This document shows positions 26,146-34,543 of a DNA stretch of 64,000 nucleotides, one piece after another (the stretch's first letter is position 1; each line of letters begins with the position of its first letter). The DNA is from Flavobacteriales bacterium. GTDB taxonomy: Bacteria; Bacteroidota; Bacteroidia; Flavobacteriales_F; PHOS-HE28. A program made the position numbers and the translations under genes. Below the pieces are notes generated by a model. That model was not told the DNA's origin, made no database searches, and saw nothing but the letters and a program-made list of their open reading frames with translations. Location of the stretch: assembly GCA_016715995.1 (NCBI GenBank), contig JADJXF010000008.1:186001-250000 (forward strand), read 5' to 3'.

Positions 26146-28659
26146 ATGCGCTTCCATCGACACGCCTTCGGCATTGCAGGCCTCGTCGCCGCATCCTTCT
26201 GCCTTGGTCAAGGCACGCTCGATCCTGTCTTCAACGTGGGCACCGGGGCGAATAACCGGGTTACCAGCGCCGTGCTGCAAAATGATGGAAGAGTGGTGGT
26301 CGTCGGCAACTTCACCTCATACAACGGCACTGCCATCAACCGGGTGGCACGCCTCAATCTGGATGGCTCGCTCGATGCGGGCTTCACACCCGGCACGGCG
26401 GCCAACAACCAGGTTAACTCGGTGGCGCTCGCCAGCACGGGCGGAATCGTGATCGGCGGCACGTTCTCCAGTTACGACGGCACGGGCCTTAGCCGAATCG
26501 CACGGCTCAATGCCGATGGCACAGTGGACGCCACCTTCACACCAGGCACGGGATTCAATGGAACCGTGACGCAAGTGGCAGTGCAACCCGATGACAAGGT
26601 GATCGCCGTTGGCGACTTCACCAGCTTCAACGGCACGGGGCGGAACCGTGTGGCACGGCTGAATACGGATGGCACCTTGGATACCGGCTTCGATCCCGGC
26701 ACCGGCGCCAACTTCCTGGTCACCAGCTGCGCATTGCAGGCTGATGGCAAAGTGCTGATCGGCGGATACTTCAACGACTACAACGGTGCCACCGTGGTGG
26801 CCGTCGCCCGGCTCAACAGCAACGGCACACTCGACACGGGGTACAACCTCGGTGGCGCCGGCATGAACAACGCTGTGAGCCAAATCACCCTTCAGTCCGA
26901 TGGCAAGGCGCTGGTGGGCGGCCTATTCACCAGCTACAATGCAACGGGGCGCAACCGCATCCTGCGGCTTAATACCGATGGCACCTTGGATTCGGGCTTC
27001 AATCCCGGCACAGGAGCCAGCAACGACGTGCTCGCCATCGCCGTGCAATCCAATGGCAGCGTAGTCATTGGCGGCTTGTTCACCACGCTGAATGGTAGCG
27101 CGCGCAACCGGATCGCGCGCCTAACGAGCACAGGCGCCTTGGACGGCACATGGACGAACGGGGCCAACGATGCCATCAACGCGCTGCTCTGGATGCCCGA
27201 GGGACGCCTCATTGTCGGAGGCCTCTTCACCACCATCGCCGGATTCTCGCGCAACCGGATCACTCGCCTAAGAGCGCTTTGCACGGACGATGTCGCGCTT
27301 TCGGTGACCACGGACGCCAGCGGGTCCGAGACGGGTTGGGAACTGCGTCCTGCGGGCTATGCCTATGCTGCCTATAGCGGGAGCGGGCTGCCCAGCAGCA
27401 CCACCACGGTGGTCGGCGGCTGCGTCGCCCAGGGCTGCTACCAATTGCGTGTCACCGACAGCGGATTCAATGGCATCGCCGGAGGCGGCTACGTGCTGCG
27501 CTCGCAGAATAGCGAACGCATCATCGACAATGCCGCGAACTTCAGCGCGGGCAGCCTCAGCCAGATCAGCGGGGGCCAAGGCGGCCCTACCACTTTCTGC
27601 GTAGCCATCGGCGCGCACAAGCCCATCTTCCTCAGCCGCGATAAGCTCGATTGGGTGAATGGGCAGTACTTCGTCTCGCAGGAGAATGCGGCGGTAAGCC
27701 AGGTGTGGAGCGATTTCGGCAGTGGAAGCCCAGAGCGCGCCAGCACCGGCTACGACTTCTGGTTCTTCAACCCCAATGGCGCCTACAGCTTCGTGCGGCA
27801 GCGGCGCCACAGCACGAGCGATGGCTTCGCCAACGTGGGCGCCACGCGCGCCTGCCACATGAAGGTCAACAACTGGGCGGCGGGAAGCCACATCCCCGCC
27901 TTCACGCTCATGAACGTTCGCGTGCGACCGGTAGTGCTGGGCGCTGCCGGTGATTGGGGCCCTGCATACCGCTTCAAGATCGATCCAGTGCGCGCTGCTT
28001 GCCCGCTCACCAAGCTCGTAGACATCCCCGGCAACCCGTACATCAGTTGCAACGAGACCAGGACCTGGGGCGGCGGCAACTACGTGCATGCGCGTCCGGT
28101 CAGCGGTGCGAACAAGTACCAATTCCGGTTCCGGCTGCTCGACAACACACTATACACCGTACGCACCGCGAACACCTACTTCGTCCAGCTCAATTGGGGC
28201 GCGAGCCCGCTGGTGCCCGGCACCACATACAAGGTCGATGTCCGCGCCAGCCTCGACAACGGTGCCACATGGTGCAGCGACATCCCAACTCCATTGGACC
28301 CTTGGGGTGATGTGTGCCAGCTCACCATCAGCAGCAGCTTCGCGCCACCGTCTGCGCAGCTCCTGCCGAATGACGATGAGGCACCAGCTGTGAAAAGCGC
28401 GGAGCTCAAGCTCTGGCCGAACCCGCTTTCCGTCGGCGAGACCATGAATCTCTCCATGTTCGGCCTGCAAAGCGAGGCGCTTCTTCAACTGGAAGTGATC
28501 GATGCCATGGGACGCCGCGTGCAATCAGTCACCTTGGGAACCGGCGCAGGCACATGGATGGGATTCCTGGAGACAAGCGGCCTTGCGCCAGGCATGTACA
28601 CGCTGCGCGCCAGCACGAGCGAAGAGGCATGGACTGAACGATTCATGGTGGTGGAGTGA
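26146..28659 (+). CDS. T9SS-secreted delta-60 repeat protein
   Basis: An 837-residue secreted protein. The N-terminal signal ends near SFCLGQ. Residues ~20-370 hold about seven delta-60 repeats of ~50 residues with the pattern DGKV..GG.F..YNG....R.ARLN.DG.LD..F.PGTG. A middle region follows (~370-750) with GCYQLRVTDSGFNG and a beta-rich part that resembles a carbohydrate- or lectin-like sandwich, though I cannot name it. The end is a T9SS type A sorting domain (LKLWPNPLSVGETMNLS ... GMYTLRASTSEE). A weak box, TAGCTTTC at 26113-26120, may be its promoter. Function unknown. Confidence 0.9.
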   Translation: MRFHRHAFGIAGLVAASFCLGQGTLDPVFNVGTGANNRVTSAVLQNDGRVVVVGNFTSYNGTAINRVARLNLDGSLDAGFTPGTAANNQVNSVALASTGGIVIGGTFSSYDGTGLSRIARLNADGTVDATFTPGTGFNGTVTQVAVQPDDKVIAVGDFTSFNGTGRNRVARLNTDGTLDTGFDPGTGANFLVTSCALQADGKVLIGGYFNDYNGATVVAVARLNSNGTLDTGYNLGGAGMNNAVSQITLQSDGKALVGGLFTSYNATGRNRILRLNTDGTLDSGFNPGTGASNDVLAIAVQSNGSVVIGGLFTTLNGSARNRIARLTSTGALDGTWTNGANDAINALLWMPEGRLIVGGLFTTIAGFSRNRITRLRALCTDDVALSVTTDASGSETGWELRPAGYAYAAYSGSGLPSSTTTVVGGCVAQGCYQLRVTDSGFNGIAGGGYVLRSQNSERIIDNAANFSAGSLSQISGGQGGPTTFCVAIGAHKPIFLSRDKLDWVNGQYFVSQENAAVSQVWSDFGSGSPERASTGYDFWFFNPNGAYSFVRQRRHSTSDGFANVGATRACHMKVNNWAAGSHIPAFTLMNVRVRPVVLGAAGDWGPAYRFKIDPVRAACPLTKLVDIPGNPYISCNETRTWGGGNYVHARPVSGANKYQFRFRLLDNTLYTVRTANTYFVQLNWGASPLVPGTTYKVDVRASLDNGATWCSDIPTPLDPWGDVCQLTISSSFAPPSAQLLPNDDEAPAVKSAELKLWPNPLSVGETMNLSMFGLQSEALLQLEVIDAMGRRVQSVTLGTGAGTWMGFLETSGLAPGMYTLRASTSEEAWTERFMVVE

Positions 28660-28707
28660 CGAAATAATCCAATCGGTTGAGCGGTCGGTCGTCTCCCTTG
28701 TGCAGCT

Positions 28708-29289
28708 ATGCCCGCGAAATCTGATTCCTTGAAGCGCTGTCCTTGGCCCGGCACCGATGCCCGGATGATTGAATATCACGACGCGGTCTGGGGCAGGCCC
28801 GAGCACGACGACCGTAAGCTCTTCGCGAAACTCGTGCTCGATGGCGCGCAGGCGGGGCTCAGTTGGAAGACCATACTGCACCGGAGCGAGGGCTACCGCC
28901 GCGCCTTCGACGACTGGAACGTGGAGAGGATCGCGCGCTACGGCAAGAAGGACATCGCCCGCCTGCTGGCCGACGAGGGCATCATCCGCAACCGCGCCAA
29001 GGTGGCGAGCGCAGTCAAAAACGCACAAGCCTGGCTGCGCGTCATGGAAAGCGGCAAGGGCTCCTTCAACGAATTCATCTGGAGGCATGTGGAGCATAAG
29101 ACCATCGTGAACCGCTGGAGGGACATCAAGCAATTGCCCGCCAGCACACCCGTGAGCGATGCGTTGAGCAAGGATCTGAAGAAGGCCGGCTTCAGCTTCG
29201 TGGGGACCACCATCGTGTACGCATACATGCAAGCCATCGGCATGGTGGATGACCATCTGGTGGACTGCTTCCGCAAGGCCAAGGGCTAG
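28708..29289 (+). CDS. tag: DNA-3-methyladenine glycosylase I
   Basis: A 193-residue base-excision repair enzyme that removes 3-methyladenine. Zinc ligands typical of Tag are seen: Cys and His in RCPWPG and MIEYHDAVWGRP, and the C-terminal His and Cys in DDHLVDCF. Other motifs are DGAQAGLSWKTIL, the helix-hairpin-helix region, and FSFVGTTIVYAYMQAIGMV. Length matches the family. It lies 14 bases before fdhD, but fdhD appears to have its own -7 box. Confidence 0.94.
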   Translation: MPAKSDSLKRCPWPGTDARMIEYHDAVWGRPEHDDRKLFAKLVLDGAQAGLSWKTILHRSEGYRRAFDDWNVERIARYGKKDIARLLADEGIIRNRAKVASAVKNAQAWLRVMESGKGSFNEFIWRHVEHKTIVNRWRDIKQLPASTPVSDALSKDLKKAGFSFVGTTIVYAYMQAIGMVDDHLVDCFRKAKG

Positions 29290-29292
29290 CGA

Positions 29293-29300
29293 TACCTTTC
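29293..29300 (+). promoter_or_regulatory. -7 box TACCTTTC for fdhD
   Basis: TACCTTTC lies three bases before GTG 29304. The context GATACCTTTCGGCGTG nearly equals GATACTTTTCGGCGTG before the outer-membrane gene at 61557. It suggests a short-leader or leaderless start. Confidence 0.4.
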
Positions 29301-29303
29301 GGC

Positions 29304-30134
29304 GTGCAAACGCCCGTCGCACCGGCAATCATCACCCGCTATGAAGCGGGGAGCGCCTCCAGCGAATCGGACATCCTCGTGACCGAGGAACCGTTGGAGA
29401 TCCGCCTCGGCCATGGCCCCGCGCACGACCGCAAGGAAATCCGCTTGAGCGTGACCATGCGCACGCCGGGCCACGATGAAGAGCTGGCGCTGGGCTTCCT
29501 CTTCACGGAGGGCATCATCATCGATCCCTCAGAGTTGCTCCGCGTGGTGCAATGCGAGCATGTGAAGCCCGAGGAACGCGGCAACGTGGTGCGTGCCGAA
29601 CTGCACCCCAAAGTGGACCTTGATGCGGCCAAATGGCAACGGAACTTCTACACCAGCAGCAGCTGCGGGGTGTGCGGAAAGAGCAGCATCGAAGCCGTGC
29701 AGACCGCTTGCACGCGCTCCATTGCGCCATGGGGCCCTGTCGATTCGACGGTCATCACCGCGCTACCTGACCGCATGCGCGAAGCGCAAACCGTCTTCAA
29801 GCACACCGGTGGCATCCACGCGGCGGCGCTCTTCGATCGCAGCGGGAAGCTGCTCCTGCTGCGCGAGGACATCGGCCGACACAACGCGGTGGACAAGGTC
29901 ATCGGCGCAGCGCTCGCGGCCCGACTGCCAATGGCGACCTGCCAATTGTTGGTGAGCGGCCGCGCCGGGTTCGAGCTGGTGCAGAAATGCGCGGTTGCCG
30001 GCATTCCGCTCATGGCGGCGGTGGGCGCACCGTCATCGCTGGCCGTGCAATTGGCCACGGACAACGGCCTTACGCTCATAGGCTTCCTGCGCGGCGAGCG
30101 ATTCAATGTGTACGGAGCGCCCAACCCTTCGTAG
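29304..30134 (+). CDS. fdhD: Formate dehydrogenase accessory sulfurtransferase FdhD
   Basis: A 276-residue protein that passes sulfur from a cysteine desulfurase to the bis-MGD cofactor of formate dehydrogenase and is required for its activity. Motifs: ITRYEAGS, EEPLEIRL, SVTMRTPGHDEELALGFL (split as MRTPGHDEELALGF), the catalytic loop SSSCGVCGKSS (CxxC), HTGGIHAAALFD, REDIGRHNAVDKV and SGRAGFELVQK. It starts at GTG 29304. Its client is probably the formate dehydrogenase at 44.4-47.3 kb. Confidence 0.95.
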   Translation: MQTPVAPAIITRYEAGSASSESDILVTEEPLEIRLGHGPAHDRKEIRLSVTMRTPGHDEELALGFLFTEGIIIDPSELLRVVQCEHVKPEERGNVVRAELHPKVDLDAAKWQRNFYTSSSCGVCGKSSIEAVQTACTRSIAPWGPVDSTVITALPDRMREAQTVFKHTGGIHAAALFDRSGKLLLLREDIGRHNAVDKVIGAALAARLPMATCQLLVSGRAGFELVQKCAVAGIPLMAAVGAPSSLAVQLATDNGLTLIGFLRGERFNVYGAPNPS

Positions 30135-30143
30135 CATCGCGCC

Positions 30144-30715
30144 ATGGATACCCGCACAGAGCGTCGCATCAAAGCCCTCACCCAGGAGCGGATCGCCCTT
30201 GTGCCGTACGATCCGGAATGGCCGACGCGCTACGCCGAGATCGAGAAGGAAGTGAAGCGGGTTGTACCGCGGCAGCACATCCAACGCATCGCGCACATCG
30301 GCAGCACCGCCATCCCCGGCCTCAGCGCCAAGCCCGTCATCGATGTGCAGGTGGAGGTGGGCGACCTTGAGCGCATCCGCGAGGAGGTGGCCCCGCTCAT
30401 GGAAGAGGCCGGCTTCGAGTTCATCTGGCGGCCCACGATGGGCGATGACGCGCCGTTCTATGCCTGGTTCATCCTCCGCGATGCCAACGGCCAGCGCACC
30501 GCTCATGTGCATATGGTTGAACCCGGCCAGGCCAGCGTGGACCGCATCGTCTTCCGCGATTACCTGCGCGCGCATCCCGCGGAGATGGCACGATACGCCG
30601 AACTCAAGAACGACTGGCCAAGCGCTACCCGAAGGACCGCGCCGCCTACACCGCCCACAAGACCGCTTTCGTGAACGAGATCCTCGGCAAGGCCCGTCGT
30701 GAGAAGTGGCGCTGA
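30144..30715 (+). CDS. GrpB family protein, disrupted by a one-base deletion
   Basis: GrpB/UPF0157 nucleotidyltransferase-fold protein of unknown substrate. Residues ~1-158 fit the family (LVPYDPEWPTRYAEI, IAHIGSTAIPGLSAKPVIDV, VHMVEPGQ, FRDYLRAHP). The read frame then drifts into a proline/threonine-rich tail and stops at 30674. The -1 frame from about 30615 continues with LAKRYPKDRAAY and TAFVNEILGKARRE to a stop at 30713, which is the normal GrpB C-terminus. One missing base near 30613-30616 (probably a C in GACCTGG) explains this. Confidence 0.85.
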
Positions 30716-30733
30716 AGAACCCTTATAACAGCC

Positions 30734-31150
30734 ATGTCCGCCCGCATCACCCCGCTCCTTCTGCTGCTCGGCTGCCTGGTCCAGTTCGCCGAGAGCGCGC
30801 AGGCCCAGCGCAGCTTCGATGTCACTATCGCGGACAGCACCTACCACATGAAGCAGTACTGGTTCGTGCTCTATTCGCGTGGCGATGGGCCTGCGCTGGA
30901 CAGCCTCACCGCCGAAGCCTTGCAGGCCGAGCACCTCGCCCATCAAGATGCCCAAGGCAAGCGCGGCCTCATCGTGATGGCCGGACCCTACGGCGCGAAT
31001 GATGCCGGCTGGCGCGGGTTGTTGATCTACGACTGCGAGACGCGTGAAGAAGTGGAAGGCTACTTGATGCAAGACCCTTTCGTGAAGGTGGGCCGGCTGA
31101 AATACGAAATCCACCCGTGGTGGGGCGCCGTCGGAACGAAGCTGAAATAA
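30734..31150 (+). CDS. Secreted YciI-like domain protein
   Basis: A 138-residue protein with a signal peptide (ITPLLLLLGCLVQFAESAQAQ) and a YCII-related alpha-beta barrel domain: YWFVLYSRGDG, HLAHQDAQGKRGLIVMAGPYG, GWRGLLIYDC, EEVEGYLMQDPFVKVGRL and a final IHPWWG. YciI domains are usually cytosolic and of uncertain function; periplasmic versions like this are common in Bacteroidota. It follows GrpB by 18 bases. Confidence 0.85.
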   Translation: MSARITPLLLLLGCLVQFAESAQAQRSFDVTIADSTYHMKQYWFVLYSRGDGPALDSLTAEALQAEHLAHQDAQGKRGLIVMAGPYGANDAGWRGLLIYDCETREEVEGYLMQDPFVKVGRLKYEIHPWWGAVGTKLK

Positions 31151-31154
31151 GCTC

Positions 31155-31538
31155 CTACGGAGAGCTCAGCAGCCAAGCGTGGGTCTGGCCTCCCTGCGCC
31201 GAGCGCCAGAAGTAGCAGAAACGGGTGCGCCGGGCATTGAGCAGGGCTTGCACCTCCGCATGATCGCGGTGCGGATAGTAGAGTTCAATCGTTCCAGTAG
31301 CGTCATCGAAGCGTGGCTGCCGTGGCAGTGCACCTTCGGTGAAACGTACCCGTACCATGCGCGCCTTCGATCCCTGGCGGCCAGCAACACCGACGAATAG
31401 CAGTTCCTCGCCCTTCAGCTGCAACCCCTTGGTGATGCGCAGCACCTCCAATGTGCCCGCCGCGCCCAGATTGCGCAGAACGCGCGGCGCCGCATCCTGC
31501 AATGGTGCGATCTGGGTGGTGTCACGAGCCGTGTCCAT
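31155..31538 (-). CDS. Hypothetical protein
   Basis: A 127-residue cytosolic protein of unknown family. The middle has strands (GTLEVLRITKG, EELLFVGVAG, KARMVRVRFTEG, GTIELYYPHRD) and then a helix and a tryptophan-containing end (RFCYFWRSAQGGQ). ATG 31538 is chosen because the longer open frame adds a low-quality basic extension. It converges with the YciI-like gene, leaving only four bases between stops. Confidence 0.6.
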   Translation of the reverse strand: MDTARDTTQIAPLQDAAPRVLRNLGAAGTLEVLRITKGLQLKGEELLFVGVAGRQGSKARMVRVRFTEGALPRQPRFDDATGTIELYYPHRDHAEVQALLNARRTRFCYFWRSAQGGQTHAWLLSSP

Positions 31539-31754
31539 GGCGTTGGTCCGGTGAAGGTCGCAGCTTGGAGGCCGGAAGCAACGAACAAGGGTCAGCCGGG
31601 CGAAAACTTCATATTGGCTTAACAATCGCGGCTGCCGCCGCCTCAGGTCCACTGCCCTTCTTTCCCATCAACGTCGGCTCCACCTAGGGCTAATGGGCCA
31701 GTGGCCCTTCGGAACCTCCACCCCGTCCTGTTCCAGGTTTGTGCTGGTTTCTGC

Positions 31755-31900
31755 ACAAGGCCAATAGAAGGCTATACGAGCGCACCTGATGATGGAATGC
31801 GTTGAGATGAACCAGCCGTGCTTCTCGGTGATGGGGAAAGGCGAGTTCCCGCACATGGCCTTCTGCGCGAATGGCGGTCCCTTAGCCGAGAGCCGATGAT
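31755..31900 (-). pseudogene. Decayed DUF1801-domain fragment
   Basis: Inside a 430-base gap, the minus strand encodes GNSPFPITEKHGWFIS followed by a degraded continuation. This parallels NSPFYGTEENDWFIA in the intact tandem DUF1801 gene at 35.6-36.5 kb. At DNA level runs such as AACTCGCCTTT, ACCGAG and CTGGTTCATC are shared in order. The rest of the domain is missing or out of frame and there is no credible start. The remainder of the gap (31539-31754, 31901-31969) shows no gene, apart from a weak TACGTTTA box at 31950-31957 that may serve the next gene. Confidence 0.5.
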
Positions 31901-31969
31901 CAATCACGATCACCCAATCCTCTCGTCGTCGAGCTCGGGGTCGAACACGTACGTTTACAAGGTCACGCG

Positions 31970-34033
31970 GTGAACCGCATCGCAAGCAGCATGGATAAGC
32001 TCTGGCAGGAACTCAAACGACGCAACGTGCTGCGTGTGGCCACGGTCTATGCCATGGCGGCATGGATCATGATCCAGGTGGCCGTGGCGGTGTTCCCCTA
32101 CCTGGGCCTGCCCAAGTGGCTCGTCACCGCAGTGATCGTCCTCACGCTGGTCGGCTTCCCCATCGCGCTCATCATCAGCTGGGTCTACGAATGGGGGCCG
32201 GGGGGCGTGGTGCGCACCGAGGATATCGATGACACGGAAGCTTCGGCCCGGCAGGCTCCCAAGCGCTCCTGGGGCGGCACCATCACCATCGGTGCACTGG
32301 CCGTGCTGTTGGTGGGGCAGTACTTCTACTTCAAACATTGGAAGGCCGAACATGCTCCGATGGCCACCATGGCGCAGAACACCCGCTCATTGGCCGTGGC
32401 CGTGCTGCCATTCGTGAACATGAGCAGCGATCCCGAGCAGGAGTTCTTCAGCGACGGGCTCACCGAGGACATCATCACACAGCTCGCCAAGATCAAGGAC
32501 CTGCATGTGATCTCGCGCACCACCTGTATGAAGTACAAGGGTGATACGCTATCGATCAAGGAGATCGGTGCGCAGCTCGGCGTGGGCACCATCCTTGAGG
32601 GCAGTGTACAACGTGCGGGCGAACAGTTGCGCATCGCCGCGCAGCTCATCGACGTGGCCACGGACAAGCACCTGTGGGCCGAGAGCTACGACCGTTCGGT
32701 GAACGATCTGTTCAGCATACAGCGCGAGATCGCCACGGCCATCGCGGGCATGTTGCAGCAGACCTTGTCACCCGATGAGGTGAACAGCCTGGCCGAGATC
32801 CCCACGAGGAATGTCGAAGCCTACCAAGCTTATCTGAAAGGGCGCTACCTCTCCCACAAGGATCATTTCGTTGGCGAAACGGCGCTACAGGCGATCGAGA
32901 ACCTGGAGCAGGCCATCCAGCTCGACAGCACCTTCGCCCTGGCATACGCCGAACTGGCCCGCTGCCATGCACGCGTCCACTACCTGCGCACCGATCAGAC
33001 CGATGAGCGACGCGCCATGGCCACGCGGGCTGCTGAGAAAGCGCTCGCCTTGGCTCCGGACGACCCGGGGGTCCATCTCGCCATCGGCGACTATTTCAAC
33101 TGGGCGTTCCGCGATAAGGCCAAGGCCATGGAACATTGGTCCATTGCGGAGAAAGGCCTGCCCAACAATGCCGAATTGATCCATGCAAGAGCGATGGTCA
33201 TCTTCACCGAAGGGCGGGTCGAGGAAAGCATCACTGAACTTAAGAAAGCCGTCGAATTCAGCCCGAAGGACGCGGGCATCATCATGGAACTGTCCTGGGC
33301 CTACATGTGGGCGCACCGCTTCCCTGAGGCCATTGCCGCGGCGGATAGATCGATCGAACTGGCGCCTGATCAGAACTGGCCGTACATCTATAGGGGTTTG
33401 AACCACTACTGTTGGAAAGGTCCTTGCCCGGAAGCCTACGCGGCCTTCGACGCGGTGGACCATGAATACCCTTGGTACACCTGGGGAATGCTGCACCTGG
33501 AAATGGCCGATGGAAAGATCGATGCGGCCCTGAAGCGCGTGGCCGCCCTCCCCGATGGGTGGAGCATCACCAAGATCGAAGTGTGCCCCACGGCCTTGTA
33601 TGAGGCCTTCCTGCACCAGCGCTTGGGCGAAACAGAGGTGGCGCAGCGGAGATTCAAGGAGGCGGTGATCCTCTTGGAAAAGGAATTGCCGAAGCACTTG
33701 GAGGATGCCCGTTACCACAGTGCCTTGGGCATTGCGCTCGCAGGGGCTGGAAAGAAGGAACGCGCGATCCAGATGGCCCTGAAAGCCACCGAACTGCTGC
33801 CCTACGCGAAGGATGTCGGTTACGGCATCATGCCGCTCTACGACCTGGCGGTCACCTACATACTGGTCGGCGACTTGGACAAAGCCTTCGAGCAACTGGA
33901 ATTCAACCTCTCCAACCCGGGCTACTTCACGGTGGAGTTCCTCAAGGGTGATGTGCGCTACGATGGCGTGCGAAAGGACGCGCGCTATGCGGCCTTGCTG
34001 AAGAAACACGCCTTGCCACAGGTCCCGGCCTGA
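31970..34033 (+). CDS. TPR membrane protein with FlgO/TolB-like domain
   Basis: A 687-residue protein (GTG 31970; an alternative ATG is at 31991, before DKLWQELKRRNVLRV). Two or three TM helices lie between residues ~25 and 125 (AWIMIQVAVAVFPYLGLP, WLVTAVIVLTLVGFPIALII, IGALAVLLVGQYFYF). Residues ~135-280 match the FlgO-like/TolB N-terminal-like module next to adenylate cyclase TPR proteins (VAVLPFVNMSSDPEQEFFSD, GTILEGSVQR). The rest is about eight TPR units, the last ending near the C-terminus. It lacks the DNA-binding or cyclase domain usually at the N-terminus of such proteins. A membrane-anchored scaffold or sensor is likely; partners are unknown. Confidence 0.8.
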   Translation: MNRIASSMDKLWQELKRRNVLRVATVYAMAAWIMIQVAVAVFPYLGLPKWLVTAVIVLTLVGFPIALIISWVYEWGPGGVVRTEDIDDTEASARQAPKRSWGGTITIGALAVLLVGQYFYFKHWKAEHAPMATMAQNTRSLAVAVLPFVNMSSDPEQEFFSDGLTEDIITQLAKIKDLHVISRTTCMKYKGDTLSIKEIGAQLGVGTILEGSVQRAGEQLRIAAQLIDVATDKHLWAESYDRSVNDLFSIQREIATAIAGMLQQTLSPDEVNSLAEIPTRNVEAYQAYLKGRYLSHKDHFVGETALQAIENLEQAIQLDSTFALAYAELARCHARVHYLRTDQTDERRAMATRAAEKALALAPDDPGVHLAIGDYFNWAFRDKAKAMEHWSIAEKGLPNNAELIHARAMVIFTEGRVEESITELKKAVEFSPKDAGIIMELSWAYMWAHRFPEAIAAADRSIELAPDQNWPYIYRGLNHYCWKGPCPEAYAAFDAVDHEYPWYTWGMLHLEMADGKIDAALKRVAALPDGWSITKIEVCPTALYEAFLHQRLGETEVAQRRFKEAVILLEKELPKHLEDARYHSALGIALAGAGKKERAIQMALKATELLPYAKDVGYGIMPLYDLAVTYILVGDLDKAFEQLEFNLSNPGYFTVEFLKGDVRYDGVRKDARYAALLKKHALPQVPA

Positions 34034-34057
34034 ACGACGCGGCGCTTTCGTGCCTGC

Positions 34058-34503
34058 TCATAGGATCGCTTGCACCGTGATCCGTTTCCCGTTGAAGTCG
34101 GTCGCATCACCAACGCGCCTGTTCTTCAATAACTGTCCGATCGGTGAGGCCAAAGAGATCGCGTAGCACGCTTCTCCCTCAACGTCCACCGCACCCAGCC
34201 CGATGGCGATAGTAGCTGCCTTGGTCCGTGATCACCAGGCTGCCTAAGCCAGCCTGCGCGTACACGCGATCCATCGGTACACGGGCCAGCTCATGCTGCA
34301 GTGCGATGAGCTTCGCACGCTGCTCTTCCAACTTGTCCAACTCCTGTTGCACCATGGCGCGGCCCACTTCGTGCTTATCTCCGGCGCTGCTTTTCGTATC
34401 GCTGGTGAAGGAGCTGCGCGTGGATGCGATCTCTGTTTGTACAGCGTTCACCTTCTCCTGCAATAGGACGTGCAGGTAATAGGAGGTTGGACTTGTTCAG
34501 CAT
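34058..34503 (-). pseudogene. GreA/GreB-C-like protein gene with two frame breaks
   Basis: Three frames together encode one ~147-residue protein. ATG 34503 gives MLNKSNLLL. A second frame gives LLQEKVNAVQTEIA, TKSSAGDKHEVGRAM and LGSLVITDQGSYY. A third gives IGLGAVDVEGEACYAIS, SPIGQLLKNRRVGD and a stop at 34058. This is the compact Bacteroidota family with a GreA/B-like coiled coil and C-terminal FKBP-like domain. Each junction (about 34480-34490 and 34210) needs one extra base or two missing ones. Either it is a real pseudogene or it carries sequencing errors. Confidence 0.7.
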
Positions 34504-34543
34504 CGCCTCGGCTGCGCGAAGGTCGGAAGGACCGCACCTGGGT

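Noticed and set aside
29304..30134. Selenocysteine-type formate dehydrogenase system
   Set aside because: The catalytic loop of FdhA encodes Cys (VCHSPT), there is no in-frame TGA, and no SelA/B/D or tRNA-Sec genes are seen.
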